Source of the DNA: an uncultured Bacteroidales bacterium
GTDB taxonomy: Bacteria > Bacteroidota > Bacteroidia > Bacteroidales > Paludibacteraceae
Reading direction: 5' to 3'
DNA: 5,571 nucleotides
Assembly (NCBI GenBank): GCA_946184195.1
Contig: CAMHEP010000090.1
Span: forward strand, 1-5,571
The position numbers and the translations under genes were made by a program. This document shows positions 1-5,571 of the stretch, in pieces. Every line of letters begins with the position of its first letter. Position 1 is the first letter of the stretch. The notes beneath the pieces are model-generated. The model worked only from the letters and a program-made list of their open reading frames with translations. It had not been told where the DNA came from and did not search any database.

Positions 1-55
1 TTACCCGTACGACAGTTTAGCAAACTGTTGGTTTCAGCCACTCACCCATCTCTCC
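1..55 (-). tRNA. tRNA-Ser(GCU), 3' part cut by window edge
   Basis: This is the 5' two-thirds of a serine tRNA that decodes AGC and AGU. Read on the minus strand, the acceptor strand GGAGAGA starts at position 55 and is followed by TG (tRNA positions 8-9). The D stem GGT/ACC encloses a loop containing the conserved GG. The anticodon stem ACAGT/ACTGT (24-28 and 12-16) encloses the loop TTGCTAA, with anticodon GCT at 19-21. T precedes the anticodon and A follows it, as expected. After the anticodon stem, CGTACGGG begins what appears to be the long variable arm typical of class II tRNAs, which supports serine. The rest of the variable arm, the T arm and the 3' acceptor strand lie beyond the left edge, so CCA status cannot be judged. 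The gene is transcribed in the same direction as the upstream genes but has its own promoter. Confidence 0.95.
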
Positions 56-180
56 TTCGTCAAAAAGCAGTGATTAAACCACTTTACTTTTGTCGGATTT
101 ATTTTTCCATCCGGATTATGCCTAACGGCGATACTGCTCGGACGGTTGGGCTTCGCTAAAACGTTTGTTTTACCAAAAGC
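56..180 (-). other. tRNA-Ser primary transcript 5' leader
   Basis: About 125 bases separate the predicted transcription start from the first tRNA nucleotide. I see no convincing gene here: the only open frame begins at a TTG upstream of the promoter's -33 box and runs into the tRNA, so it is not credible. Small inverted repeats are visible: CGGAT/ATCCG (94-98 with 109-113, loop 10), AGTG/CACT (69-72 with 80-83) just ahead of the tRNA, and GCCTAAC/GTTGGGC (about 120-126 and 145-151). The last pairs better as plus-strand RNA (one G-U) than as minus-strand RNA (one A-C mismatch). None has a U-tract placed like an intrinsic terminator. RNase P would have to remove this leader. Confidence 0.4.
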
Positions 181-185
181 GGGTG

Positions 186-217
186 CAAAGGTACTGCTTT
201 TTTCTGAAACGTGCAAG
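186..217 (-). promoter_or_regulatory. Bacteroidota-type promoter for the tRNA-Ser gene
   Basis: On the minus strand TACCTTTG (186-193) matches the Bacteroidota -7 consensus TAnnTTTG exactly. CTTG (214-217) lies 20 bases upstream and fits the -33 TTTG-like element (TTG core). The spacer and upstream flank are rich in A/T tracts. The -33 box begins about 24 bases after the coaE stop codon, so the promoter occupies the gap right behind that gene. Transcription should start near position 180. The match and spacing are seen directly. The promoter architecture is established for the primary sigma factor of this phylum. Use in vivo is inferred. Confidence 0.85.
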
Positions 218-240
218 TACTTTGGCAATTTTTTTTTGAA

Positions 241-873
241 TTAGTCGATTTTTATACTTTTTAGTAGCTCGTCGACCAACGTTGAAATCTTTTTTGTGCC
301 ATCGTTGTTGACACAAATCGCGTTATCAGCCATCTGCCACTCTGATTGCTGTGCATCGATACGCAAGTGTATGCGCCGGAGATTTTCAGGAGTAGATAGA
401 TTATTATAGTCGCGTCTGAGCACACGTTCTATACGTACCTCATCGGGGGCAGTGACGAGAACTACATGGTCGCATAAGTCTGCCAACCCTGAGGAATAGA
501 GGATAGCCGATTCGACGAAACAGAGAGATTGCCCCTCCATACGCCGCTGCCATTCTTGGAGGTCAAATCGTACGGCAGGATGTACCACCGCGTTGAGTCG
601 ATGGAGTAGGGTCGGGTTAGCAAAAACTCGTTGGGAAACCAGAGAAGTGAGATACCTATCACCCTCAAAAACCTCACTGCCGAAGAGCAATTCAACCTGA
701 CTGCGTACAGCGGGATTGTGAACGATAATATGTTTGGCTTGTTTATCCGAATCGTATACAGGATAACCACGGCGTACCAGTTCGGCTGCCAGCGTAGACT
801 TACCGCTACCTATGCCGCCGGTAATACCAATGAGCGGGATAGATGATATGGGATGAGAGAGAGGCGTATGCAT
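241..873 (-). CDS. coaE: Dephospho-CoA kinase
   Basis: CoaE catalyses the last step of coenzyme A synthesis, ATP-dependent phosphorylation of the 3'-hydroxyl of dephospho-CoA, in the cytosol. The 210-residue length is normal for the family. A P-loop GGIGSGKS lies at residues 19-26 (Lys25), followed by YDSD at 40-43 in the substrate-binding region, NAVVHPAVR at 94-102, VESAILY at 120-126 in the position of the family's D-x-P-L-L-F/E strand, the lid-region arginines RVLRRD at 150-155, RIDAQQSE at 171-178, and a C-terminal ADNAI at 182-186 matching the usual A-D-x-V-I-x-N-x-G segment. The ATG start gives about 12 residues before the first strand, slightly longer than many homologues, but no later ATG precedes the P-loop. 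It begins 12 bases after the MBOAT stop codon, so it is probably co-transcribed. No intrinsic terminator follows the TAA; the tRNA-Ser promoter lies directly behind it. Confidence 0.97.
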   Translation of the reverse strand: MHTPLSHPISSIPLIGITGGIGSGKSTLAAELVRRGYPVYDSDKQAKHIIVHNPAVRSQVELLFGSEVFEGDRYLTSLVSQRVFANPTLLHRLNAVVHPAVRFDLQEWQRRMEGQSLCFVESAILYSSGLADLCDHVVLVTAPDEVRIERVLRRDYNNLSTPENLRRIHLRIDAQQSEWQMADNAICVNNDGTKKISTLVDELLKSIKID

Positions 874-885
874 AGCAGTACGTGT

Positions 886-2559
886 TTAGAACTGGAAGTA
901 GATAAATGGCTGCATATCAGCCGAGATAAACTGGTAGATTATGAAGACTGTCAAAACGACTGCCAAGAGCATCATCCATAGCGGCATATGGGCAAACCAT
1001 AGGCGATAACGACGCTTGAAACGTTCAGGAAGCCAATGGATGAGCATGCCTAAAGAGAAGAGAATCACCACAATACGATACTCCCACAGGAAAGGCATGA
1101 TGATTGCATTATTCCATGCTCCTCCAATCTGTGCCACCATATTCTTAGCCGTCTCCCATGCCACCTCGTTTGCCGTAGCCGGGTCGAGGTTGGAACTGGA
1201 ACGGAAGAATAGTCGTGTGAAAGTGATGAAAACAAAGGTTTGCAATACAGCCCACACTATAGCTAACGGTTTACACGTCAGTCCTGCCAACCACATAACA
1301 TATCGCACCAAATCTACTGTCCAAACAATAGTGAGCCAAACAAGCACAAGCATGCTTAGAGGTGTCTGCGCAAGCCAATGCCATATGATAACACCCAACC
1401 AGCATAATGTTAGCCCTGACATCCGTACATGCCATCCCATCTGCTTCCATATCTTTGCGACAATCATACCGATTCCGTTAAGTCCTCCCCAGATGACAAA
1501 GTTCCAGCTTGCTCCATGCCACAAACCTCCGATGAGCATGGTCAGGAACGAGTTGAAATTTCCTGCCCATAGTTTCTTAACAGGTCTTCCGGCAATCGTT
1601 CGGTTGCCGCCTAAAGGAATATATACATAGCCTTTGAGCCACCTTGAGAGCGACTGATGCCAACGTCTCCAAAACTCCTGCGGGTCACGGGATTTATAAG
1701 GAGAGTCGAAGTTCTTAGGCAAATAAAACCCAAAGAGCATTGCCACACCAATGGCTATATCCGTATAGCCGGAGAAATCTGCATACACCTGCATCGAATA
1801 GGCAAAGAGCGCAAATAGATTCTCAAAACCTGAGAAGAGCAGGGGATTATCGAAGACGCGGTCGATGAAATTAACCGCCAAGTAGTCGCTCAGCACAATC
1901 TTCTTCACCAGGCCGTTTAGTATCCAGAATACCGCTATTCCAAGCCATCGACGCGATAGGTGGAAGGGTTTATACAGTTGCGGCACAAACTCGCTGGCAC
2001 GGACGATAGGACCCGCTACCAGTTGTGGGAAGAAAGCTACATAGAAGGCAAAGTCCCAAATGTTCTCCACGGGCCGTATGGTACCTCGATATACATCGAC
2101 CGTATAACTAATGACTTGGAAGGTATAAAACGAAATACCTACCGGCAGGATGATAGTATCCACGATGGAATAGTGAGTACCAAAGATACTATTGACTACA
2201 TCTACACCAAAATAGGCATATTTATAGTAGAATAACGCCGCGAGATCAATTAGCACCGAAATCCATAGCCATATCCGCATGTGTGAATGCTTGTTTTCGT
2301 AGCGCAAGGTATCTATGCGCTCGGCAATCAGCCAATTGGTTAAGGTCAACCCTGCCAGCAGGAGTAGGAATACACCTGAAGTCTTATAGTAGAAGAACCA
2401 ACTGACGAACATCAGGTAAACATTTCTCAGATGCAAACGTTGTGGATCGTAGAGAAGTGCAAAGAGCGTATACACTACTGCCAAAAATCCCCAAAAGTAG
2501 AATTGCGTGAAGAGTAGCGGGGTATTAAAACTCAATATGTCGGATAATAGACTATTCAT
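886..2559 (-). CDS. MBOAT-family membrane O-acyltransferase (AlgI/DltB/PatA-like)
   Basis: This polytopic inner-membrane protein (557 residues) belongs to the membrane-bound O-acyltransferase family. AlgI, DltB and PatA relatives take an acyl group from a cytoplasmic donor and pass it across the membrane to a periplasmic partner. Visible hallmarks in order: PVGISFYTFQVISYTVDVYRG (139-159), FFPQLVAGPI (176-185), DFSGYTDIAIG (261-271), the cytoplasmic-loop block FDSPYKSRDPQEFWRRWHQS (284-303) followed by YIPLGGNR (313-320), and LIGGLWHGASWNF (342-354) with the invariant His348. A later FTRLFFRS (447-454) is also typical. Hydrophobic segments occur throughout, roughly ten or more helices. I chose the ATG at 2557-2559, which overlaps the preceding SGNH stop as ATGA. 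The frame stays open upstream, but that 34-residue extension is polar, would overlap the SGNH gene by over 100 bases and is not MBOAT-like. Adjacency to an SGNH protein argues for O-acetylation of a cell-envelope glycan. The acceptor cannot be read from sequence; an alginate role is unlikely without other alginate genes. Confidence 0.93.
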   Translation of the reverse strand: MNSLLSDILSFNTPLLFTQFYFWGFLAVVYTLFALLYDPQRLHLRNVYLMFVSWFFYYKTSGVFLLLLAGLTLTNWLIAERIDTLRYENKHSHMRIWLWISVLIDLAALFYYKYAYFGVDVVNSIFGTHYSIVDTIILPVGISFYTFQVISYTVDVYRGTIRPVENIWDFAFYVAFFPQLVAGPIVRASEFVPQLYKPFHLSRRWLGIAVFWILNGLVKKIVLSDYLAVNFIDRVFDNPLLFSGFENLFALFAYSMQVYADFSGYTDIAIGVAMLFGFYLPKNFDSPYKSRDPQEFWRRWHQSLSRWLKGYVYIPLGGNRTIAGRPVKKLWAGNFNSFLTMLIGGLWHGASWNFVIWGGLNGIGMIVAKIWKQMGWHVRMSGLTLCWLGVIIWHWLAQTPLSMLVLVWLTIVWTVDLVRYVMWLAGLTCKPLAIVWAVLQTFVFITFTRLFFRSSSNLDPATANEVAWETAKNMVAQIGGAWNNAIIMPFLWEYRIVVILFSLGMLIHWLPERFKRRYRLWFAHMPLWMMLLAVVLTVFIIYQFISADMQPFIYFQF

Positions 2560-4007
2560 CGTTGTTCTATGAGCCATTGCCAAAGTTGTTCGCCGGCATG
2601 CATTGCTCCATTGCGTGTAAAATGTATATGATCCCGACCTGCCCAACCTTTCTCTACCCATTTGTGCATACTGCCTGCTCCACCCATGGCATGATACATC
2701 GAATAGTATGCAATATTTTGTCGCGACGCCATTCGTGCAAGTTGCTCGTCCATAACCGGTAACATGGGATAGGTCTGCATCCGACCGCCAATCATGGTCT
2801 CCATGTCGCTAGGACCGATGAAGAGGATAGATGCACGAGGTGCACAACGCTTAATGTAAACGACTTGTTTTTCGAGTGCAGAGACGGCTGCACGTACGGC
2901 ATGTCTATCTTCTAAGCTGACAAGCGAGTTTCCACCATATTGCAGGATGATAAGGCGTGTATTCGTTTGCGCATAGAAGCGTTTGAGTTGGATAGAATCA
3001 ATATTAGTGAAGATAGCACCTGACGAGCCGCGCATAGGCACATTGTCCACACTGACACCAGTGGGGGTCTCGAGCGATATACCATAAACGAGTCCGTCAC
3101 CCTTAAAACGTATGGTACATTCAGTAGTGCTATCCGGCAAATCGATGTAGCCGTGATGAAAAATGCTGTCCGTATTCGAACTCAACAGAACGGAATAGTC
3201 TGCTACCAACTGGATGCGTGAGAAATAATGGTAACTATTGCGTTCATTGGTACGCGGCTTGATAGTCAGGGTAGCCCGTTCGTTTCCCGTCAGTTCAGCC
3301 GCTTGTCCCATAGGTCCGTAGAAACCGTCTTTACGTCGCATGGTGCGCGGTCCGTAGACCATATATCGTTTGGGACCTCCGGAGGTGGACTGCACTTGTC
3401 CGTTTAGGGTGAGTTGCTGAGTGATAGTACGGGTCGGGATGGTCTGGTGAAGCGGTATGAGTCCGACTCCTCCTCCGCCATAAAGACGCTGCAGGTGTTC
3501 GCGCAGCACCATGGTGATTCTGTCCTCCTCAATCTGCGAGTCTCCATAATGAACAACACGCATAGGATGTTCCTTGGCCATCGAGAGCGATTCGAAGAAA
3601 CGTGCGAGGGCGCTCCTGTTGTTTACCTCTACTTCCGTGCTTGCCACGACTACAGGCTCCTCGTGGATTTGCTCGGCAATGACGGGGGCTAATTTGACGG
3701 ATTCTTCTTTGACTGGTGCTTCCTTGATTGGTTCTGCCTTGACGGATTCTTCCTTGACGGATTCTTCCTTAACGGATTCTTCTATAGTAGTTTTAAGTTC
3801 TACTGTTTCAACACTATCCTCTGGATTTACATCTTCCACCGATGACGCGTGCGTCTCGTTACTCAACATCTCGGCGATAGTAGGCCAACGCAGGTCGTAA
3901 CCTAATACTCGCATGCCGTTTTCCGGCCAAAAAGAGCATATCGCAGCTAATGCCAAGATGGTAAGCCAAATAAGCAAACTAATATATTGAGGTGTGGGAT
4001 TCTTCAC
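2556..4007 (-). CDS. Membrane-anchored SGNH/GDSL-family acyl esterase or O-acetyltransferase
   Basis: This 483-residue protein is predicted to face the periplasm. One hydrophobic segment (about 8-27) forms an uncleaved anchor or signal peptide without a clear lipobox. An acidic, repeat-bearing linker (about 52-128) follows, then an SGNH hydrolase fold. Block I is VVHYGDSQIEED (151-162), nucleophile Ser157. A glycine-rich LYGGGGVGLIPL (175-186) may carry the oxyanion glycine. Block III is QYGGN (356-360), with Ser rather than Asp after Asn360. Block V is DHIHF (459-463), giving Asp459 and His462 of the triad. Blocks I and III are about 200 residues apart, far more than in simple SGNH enzymes. 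The span looks beta-rich and resembles the carbohydrate-binding insertion of Ape1 peptidoglycan O-acetylesterases. The start is GTG at 4005-4007, just before the anchor; the next ATG (Met32) would remove it. The reading frame continues from trkH past one TAA stop. The ATGA overlap with the MBOAT gene implies a joint function. It could be a PatB/AlgX-like transferase or a deacetylase; sequence alone does not decide. Confidence 0.85.
   Translation of the reverse strand: MKNPTPQYISLLIWLTILALAAICSFWPENGMRVLGYDLRWPTIAEMLSNETHASSVEDVNPEDSVETVELKTTIEESVKEESVKEESVKAEPIKEAPVKEESVKLAPVIAEQIHEEPVVVASTEVEVNNRSALARFFESLSMAKEHPMRVVHYGDSQIEEDRITMVLREHLQRLYGGGGVGLIPLHQTIPTRTITQQLTLNGQVQSTSGGPKRYMVYGPRTMRRKDGFYGPMGQAAELTGNERATLTIKPRTNERNSYHYFSRIQLVADYSVLLSSNTDSIFHHGYIDLPDSTTECTIRFKGDGLVYGISLETPTGVSVDNVPMRGSSGAIFTNIDSIQLKRFYAQTNTRLIILQYGGNSLVSLEDRHAVRAAVSALEKQVVYIKRCAPRASILFIGPSDMETMIGGRMQTYPMLPVMDEQLARMASRQNIAYYSMYHAMGGAGSMHKWVEKGWAGRDHIHFTRNGAMHAGEQLWQWLIEQR
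3693..3782 (-). repeat. 15-bp tandem repeat (six units) in the SGNH linker
   Basis: Six in-frame 15-bp units encode residues 76-105 of the SGNH protein: EESVK, EESVK, EESVK, AEPIK, EAPVK, EESVK. On the plus strand the unit reads close to TTGACGGATTCTTCC. The units differ at a few bases, and the fourth and fifth are the most diverged. The period is a multiple of three, so gain or loss of units would change linker length without breaking the frame. The repeat makes a charged Glu/Lys spacer, probably extended, between the membrane anchor and the catalytic domain. Confidence 0.93.
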
Positions 4008-4022
4008 TGAATAGACTAATAC

Positions 4023-5516
4023 TTATTTTTTCCAAAGGACCGTTGTAAAAAGTAGTAAAACTGTAAAAATCTCTAAACGTCCTATCAACATCACAAGGGT
4101 CATTACCCATTTGCCCAGCATCGGGAAATCGGCATACGTACCGAATGGACCATACTGCCCGATTGCCGGTCCAACATTACCGATAGCACTGACAGCAGCA
4201 CCGATAGCTTCATCGAAATTGACACCTAAGGCGCAGAATATCAGCGTCGTAAGAACAAGGATGAGAATATAAAAAACCATAAATGCCATCACATTATTGG
4301 TGGTCTGCTGTGTAATAGGTCGGCCGTTTACTTTAACGGGTACTACGGCATTAGGATGGATACGTCGATTAAACTCAGCAGCACCACTCTTTGCAAAAAT
4401 TGCGATGCGTATCCATTTGATACCACCAGATGTCGAGCCGGACGACGCACCGGTGAACATCATAAAGAAGACCACCACCCAAAGGAACGGAGCCCACTGA
4501 GTATAATCGCTCAAACCGAAACCTGACGAGGTGAGTGTTGCCACTGTGGTGAAGAGAGCATGGCGAAAAGATATTTCCAAGTGTGTGAAGAATACTCCTA
4601 CACCGGCAAAACTTGCCGGAGAGAAAGTATCCACCATCAGCCCGATAGTGAGTATGAGGGTGGTGAGACATGCTGCCCCCAGATACCAGTGTGTCTCCTC
4701 GTCTTGACCGATGCGCGCTATGCGTCCGCGGAAAAAAAGTATAAGGAGCGCGTAGTTCAATCCTGATAGTAGCATGAAGATAGCCATCGTATAGTGAATA
4801 GCCGGATTGGAGAATGCGGCTATAGATGCATTGCGGGTGGAGAAACCTCCTGTGGCAATAGTAGTCAGCCCATGGCATATACTATCAAAGAGCGGCATGC
4901 CCTCTAACCATAGCAGTATTCCTAAAGACAATGTAAGCAGGATGTAAGTAATCCATAAGTGTTTAGCCGTATCGGCAATACGTGGTGACAATTTCTCATA
5001 GCTGAGTCCTGTCACCTCCGCTGCATAAAGCTGCATGCCTCCTAAGCCGAACATAGGCAGGATGGCAATACTGAGCACGATGATACCCATACCTCCGAGC
5101 CATTGGGTAAGCGACCTCCAAAAGAGTGCTGCATGGCTCAGGCTTTCTACATCAGTAAGGATTGTGGCACCGGTAGTGGTGAAGCCTGACATGGTCTCGA
5201 ACCATGCATCAGTAAGCGATGGAATCATGCCACTGAGGTAATAAGGTAACATGCCGAAGATGGAGAATACGAGCCATACCGTGGCCACGATGACATATCC
5301 TTCGCGTTCGGTGACTCGATTAGTAGCTCGGCGTCCTATATGCAATCCTATTCCTCCCGCCAATATGGTGAGTAGCGTGGATACTACAAAAGAACCTAAA
5401 TCCACATCGTCATATAGCCATGCCACAGCGGTTGCAATAGCCATAAAGACTGCTTCGATAAGCAGCAGAGCACCCATGGTGCGAAAGATTATGCGGGAGT
5501 TAAAGGCTCGTGTCAT
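4023..5516 (-). CDS. trkH: Trk-type potassium uptake transporter, membrane subunit
   Basis: TrkH forms the ion-conducting pore of the Trk potassium uptake system in the inner membrane and is gated by the cytosolic nucleotide-binding subunit TrkA. The 497-residue length is normal for the family. The four pore-loop repeats of the TrkH/KtrB/HKT superfamily are visible, each with a filter segment: GFTTTGAT (111-118), TTIATGGFST (218-227), TLTSSGFG (327-334) and AIGNVGPAIG (444-453). GASSGSTSGGIKWIR (356-370) matches the glycine/serine-rich intramembrane loop in the third repeat that acts as a gate in this family, and QWLGGMGIIVL (138-148) is also characteristic. Membrane helices run from about residue 11 to near the C-terminus. 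The ATG start is 8 bases after the preceding stop codon; upstream in-frame codons reach a stop within 20 bases, so no substantially longer form is possible. The preceding gene fragment fits TrkA, giving the expected trkA-trkH order. The SGNH gene begins 15 bases downstream. Confidence 0.97.
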   Translation of the reverse strand: MTRAFNSRIIFRTMGALLLIEAVFMAIATAVAWLYDDVDLGSFVVSTLLTILAGGIGLHIGRRATNRVTEREGYVIVATVWLVFSIFGMLPYYLSGMIPSLTDAWFETMSGFTTTGATILTDVESLSHAALFWRSLTQWLGGMGIIVLSIAILPMFGLGGMQLYAAEVTGLSYEKLSPRIADTAKHLWITYILLTLSLGILLWLEGMPLFDSICHGLTTIATGGFSTRNASIAAFSNPAIHYTMAIFMLLSGLNYALLILFFRGRIARIGQDEETHWYLGAACLTTLILTIGLMVDTFSPASFAGVGVFFTHLEISFRHALFTTVATLTSSGFGLSDYTQWAPFLWVVVFFMMFTGASSGSTSGGIKWIRIAIFAKSGAAEFNRRIHPNAVVPVKVNGRPITQQTTNNVMAFMVFYILILVLTTLIFCALGVNFDEAIGAAVSAIGNVGPAIGQYGPFGTYADFPMLGKWVMTLVMLIGRLEIFTVLLLFTTVLWKK

Positions 5517-5524
5517 AGAGTAGG

Positions 5525-5571
5525 TTAGTCCTTAAAGAATTTCTCGAGTTGACGTATATCGTGGCTTTTAC
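5525..5571 (-). CDS. C-terminal end of a gene, probably trkA (5' part outside window)
   Basis: Only the last 14 sense codons and a TAA stop (5525-5527) are present, reading KSHDIRQLEKFFKD in the frame that closes just before trkH. The other two minus-strand frames either carry internal stops or run on toward trkH with little resemblance to a protein terminus. The amphipathic charged end fits the C-terminal helix of a TrkA RCK_C domain, and a trkA gene directly upstream of trkH is common. The assignment rests mainly on context, so the symbol is left blank. TrkA would be the cytosolic NAD(H)/ATP-binding regulator of the TrkH pore. Confidence 0.55.
   Translation of the reverse strand, partial: KSHDIRQLEKFFKD

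Noticed and set aside
120..151. GCCTAAC/GTTGGGC inverted repeat as a coaE terminator
   Set aside because: It lies downstream of the tRNA promoter, pairs better as plus-strand RNA, has a long loop and lacks a following U-tract, so it is unlikely to terminate minus-strand transcription.
34..228. 64-codon minus-strand open frame starting at TTG
   Set aside because: It starts upstream of the promoter's -33 box, reads through the tRNA-Ser promoter and ends inside the tRNA gene, so a transcript from that promoter could not include its start.
1016..1630. Plus-strand open frame of 204 codons
   Set aside because: It lies entirely antisense to the MBOAT coding region, whose conserved motifs fix the true frame. 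Its translation has no domain signature and looks like low-complexity shadow sequence.
2189..2198. TATCTTTG-like -7 box match on the minus strand
   Set aside because: It is inside the MBOAT coding region with no clear -33 partner and no gene start shortly downstream; a match this short is expected by chance.
2560..2661. N-terminal 34-codon extension of the MBOAT gene
   Set aside because: The frame is open, but the extension overlaps the C-terminal coding region of the SGNH gene, is polar and basic, and precedes a better ATG in a standard ATGA overlap.
3574..3900. Plus-strand open frame with repeated TDSSL-type motifs
   Set aside because: The apparent pentapeptide repeat is the reverse complement of the 15-bp repeat in the SGNH linker. 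The opposite strand encodes a coherent anchored enzyme, so this is a shadow.
4375..4878. Minus-strand open frame of 167 codons in another frame
   Set aside because: It lies inside trkH, whose second and third pore-loop motifs cover this interval in the correct frame. The alternate product is rich in His, Arg and Ser, with no transmembrane or domain pattern.

Overview
The window looks like a chromosomal housekeeping stretch from a member of the Bacteroidota, most likely Bacteroidales. The evidence is a TAnnTTTG-type -7 promoter box, the absence of clear Shine-Dalgarno sequences, moderate GC content and the character of the proteins. Everything recognisable lies on the minus strand, so the biological reading order runs from position 5571 down to 1.

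In reading order there are four steps. (1) The last 14 codons of a gene that is probably trkA (5525-5571). (2) trkH, the potassium-translocating subunit (4023-5516). (3) A two-gene O-acyl-transfer cassette: a membrane-anchored SGNH/GDSL protein (2556-4007) and an MBOAT-family transmembrane acyltransferase (886-2559), whose stop and start codons overlap as ATGA. (4) coaE, dephospho-CoA kinase (241-873). Spacings are 8, 15, -4 and 12 bases, so the five genes form one tightly packed directon, probably a single operon. Only about 185 bases lie between the coaE stop and the next gene. They hold a well-formed Bacteroidota promoter and a leader of about 125 nt in front of a tRNA-Ser(GCU) gene, which the left window edge cuts off in its variable arm.

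TrkA and TrkH should act together in potassium uptake. The MBOAT protein should pass acetyl (or another acyl) groups across the inner membrane, and the SGNH protein should place them on, or remove them from, a periplasmic glycan such as peptidoglycan or an exported polysaccharide. CoaE completes coenzyme A synthesis, the source of the acyl donor. That link is suggestive only, because coaE is a general housekeeping gene.

The least ordinary part is the SGNH protein. It has a single N-terminal membrane anchor, a linker built from six 5-residue repeats encoded by a 15-bp tandem repeat, and an insertion of well over 100 residues between the catalytic Ser block and the GxN block, reminiscent of Ape1-type peptidoglycan O-acetylesterases. 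No mobile elements, CRISPR arrays or pseudogenes were seen.
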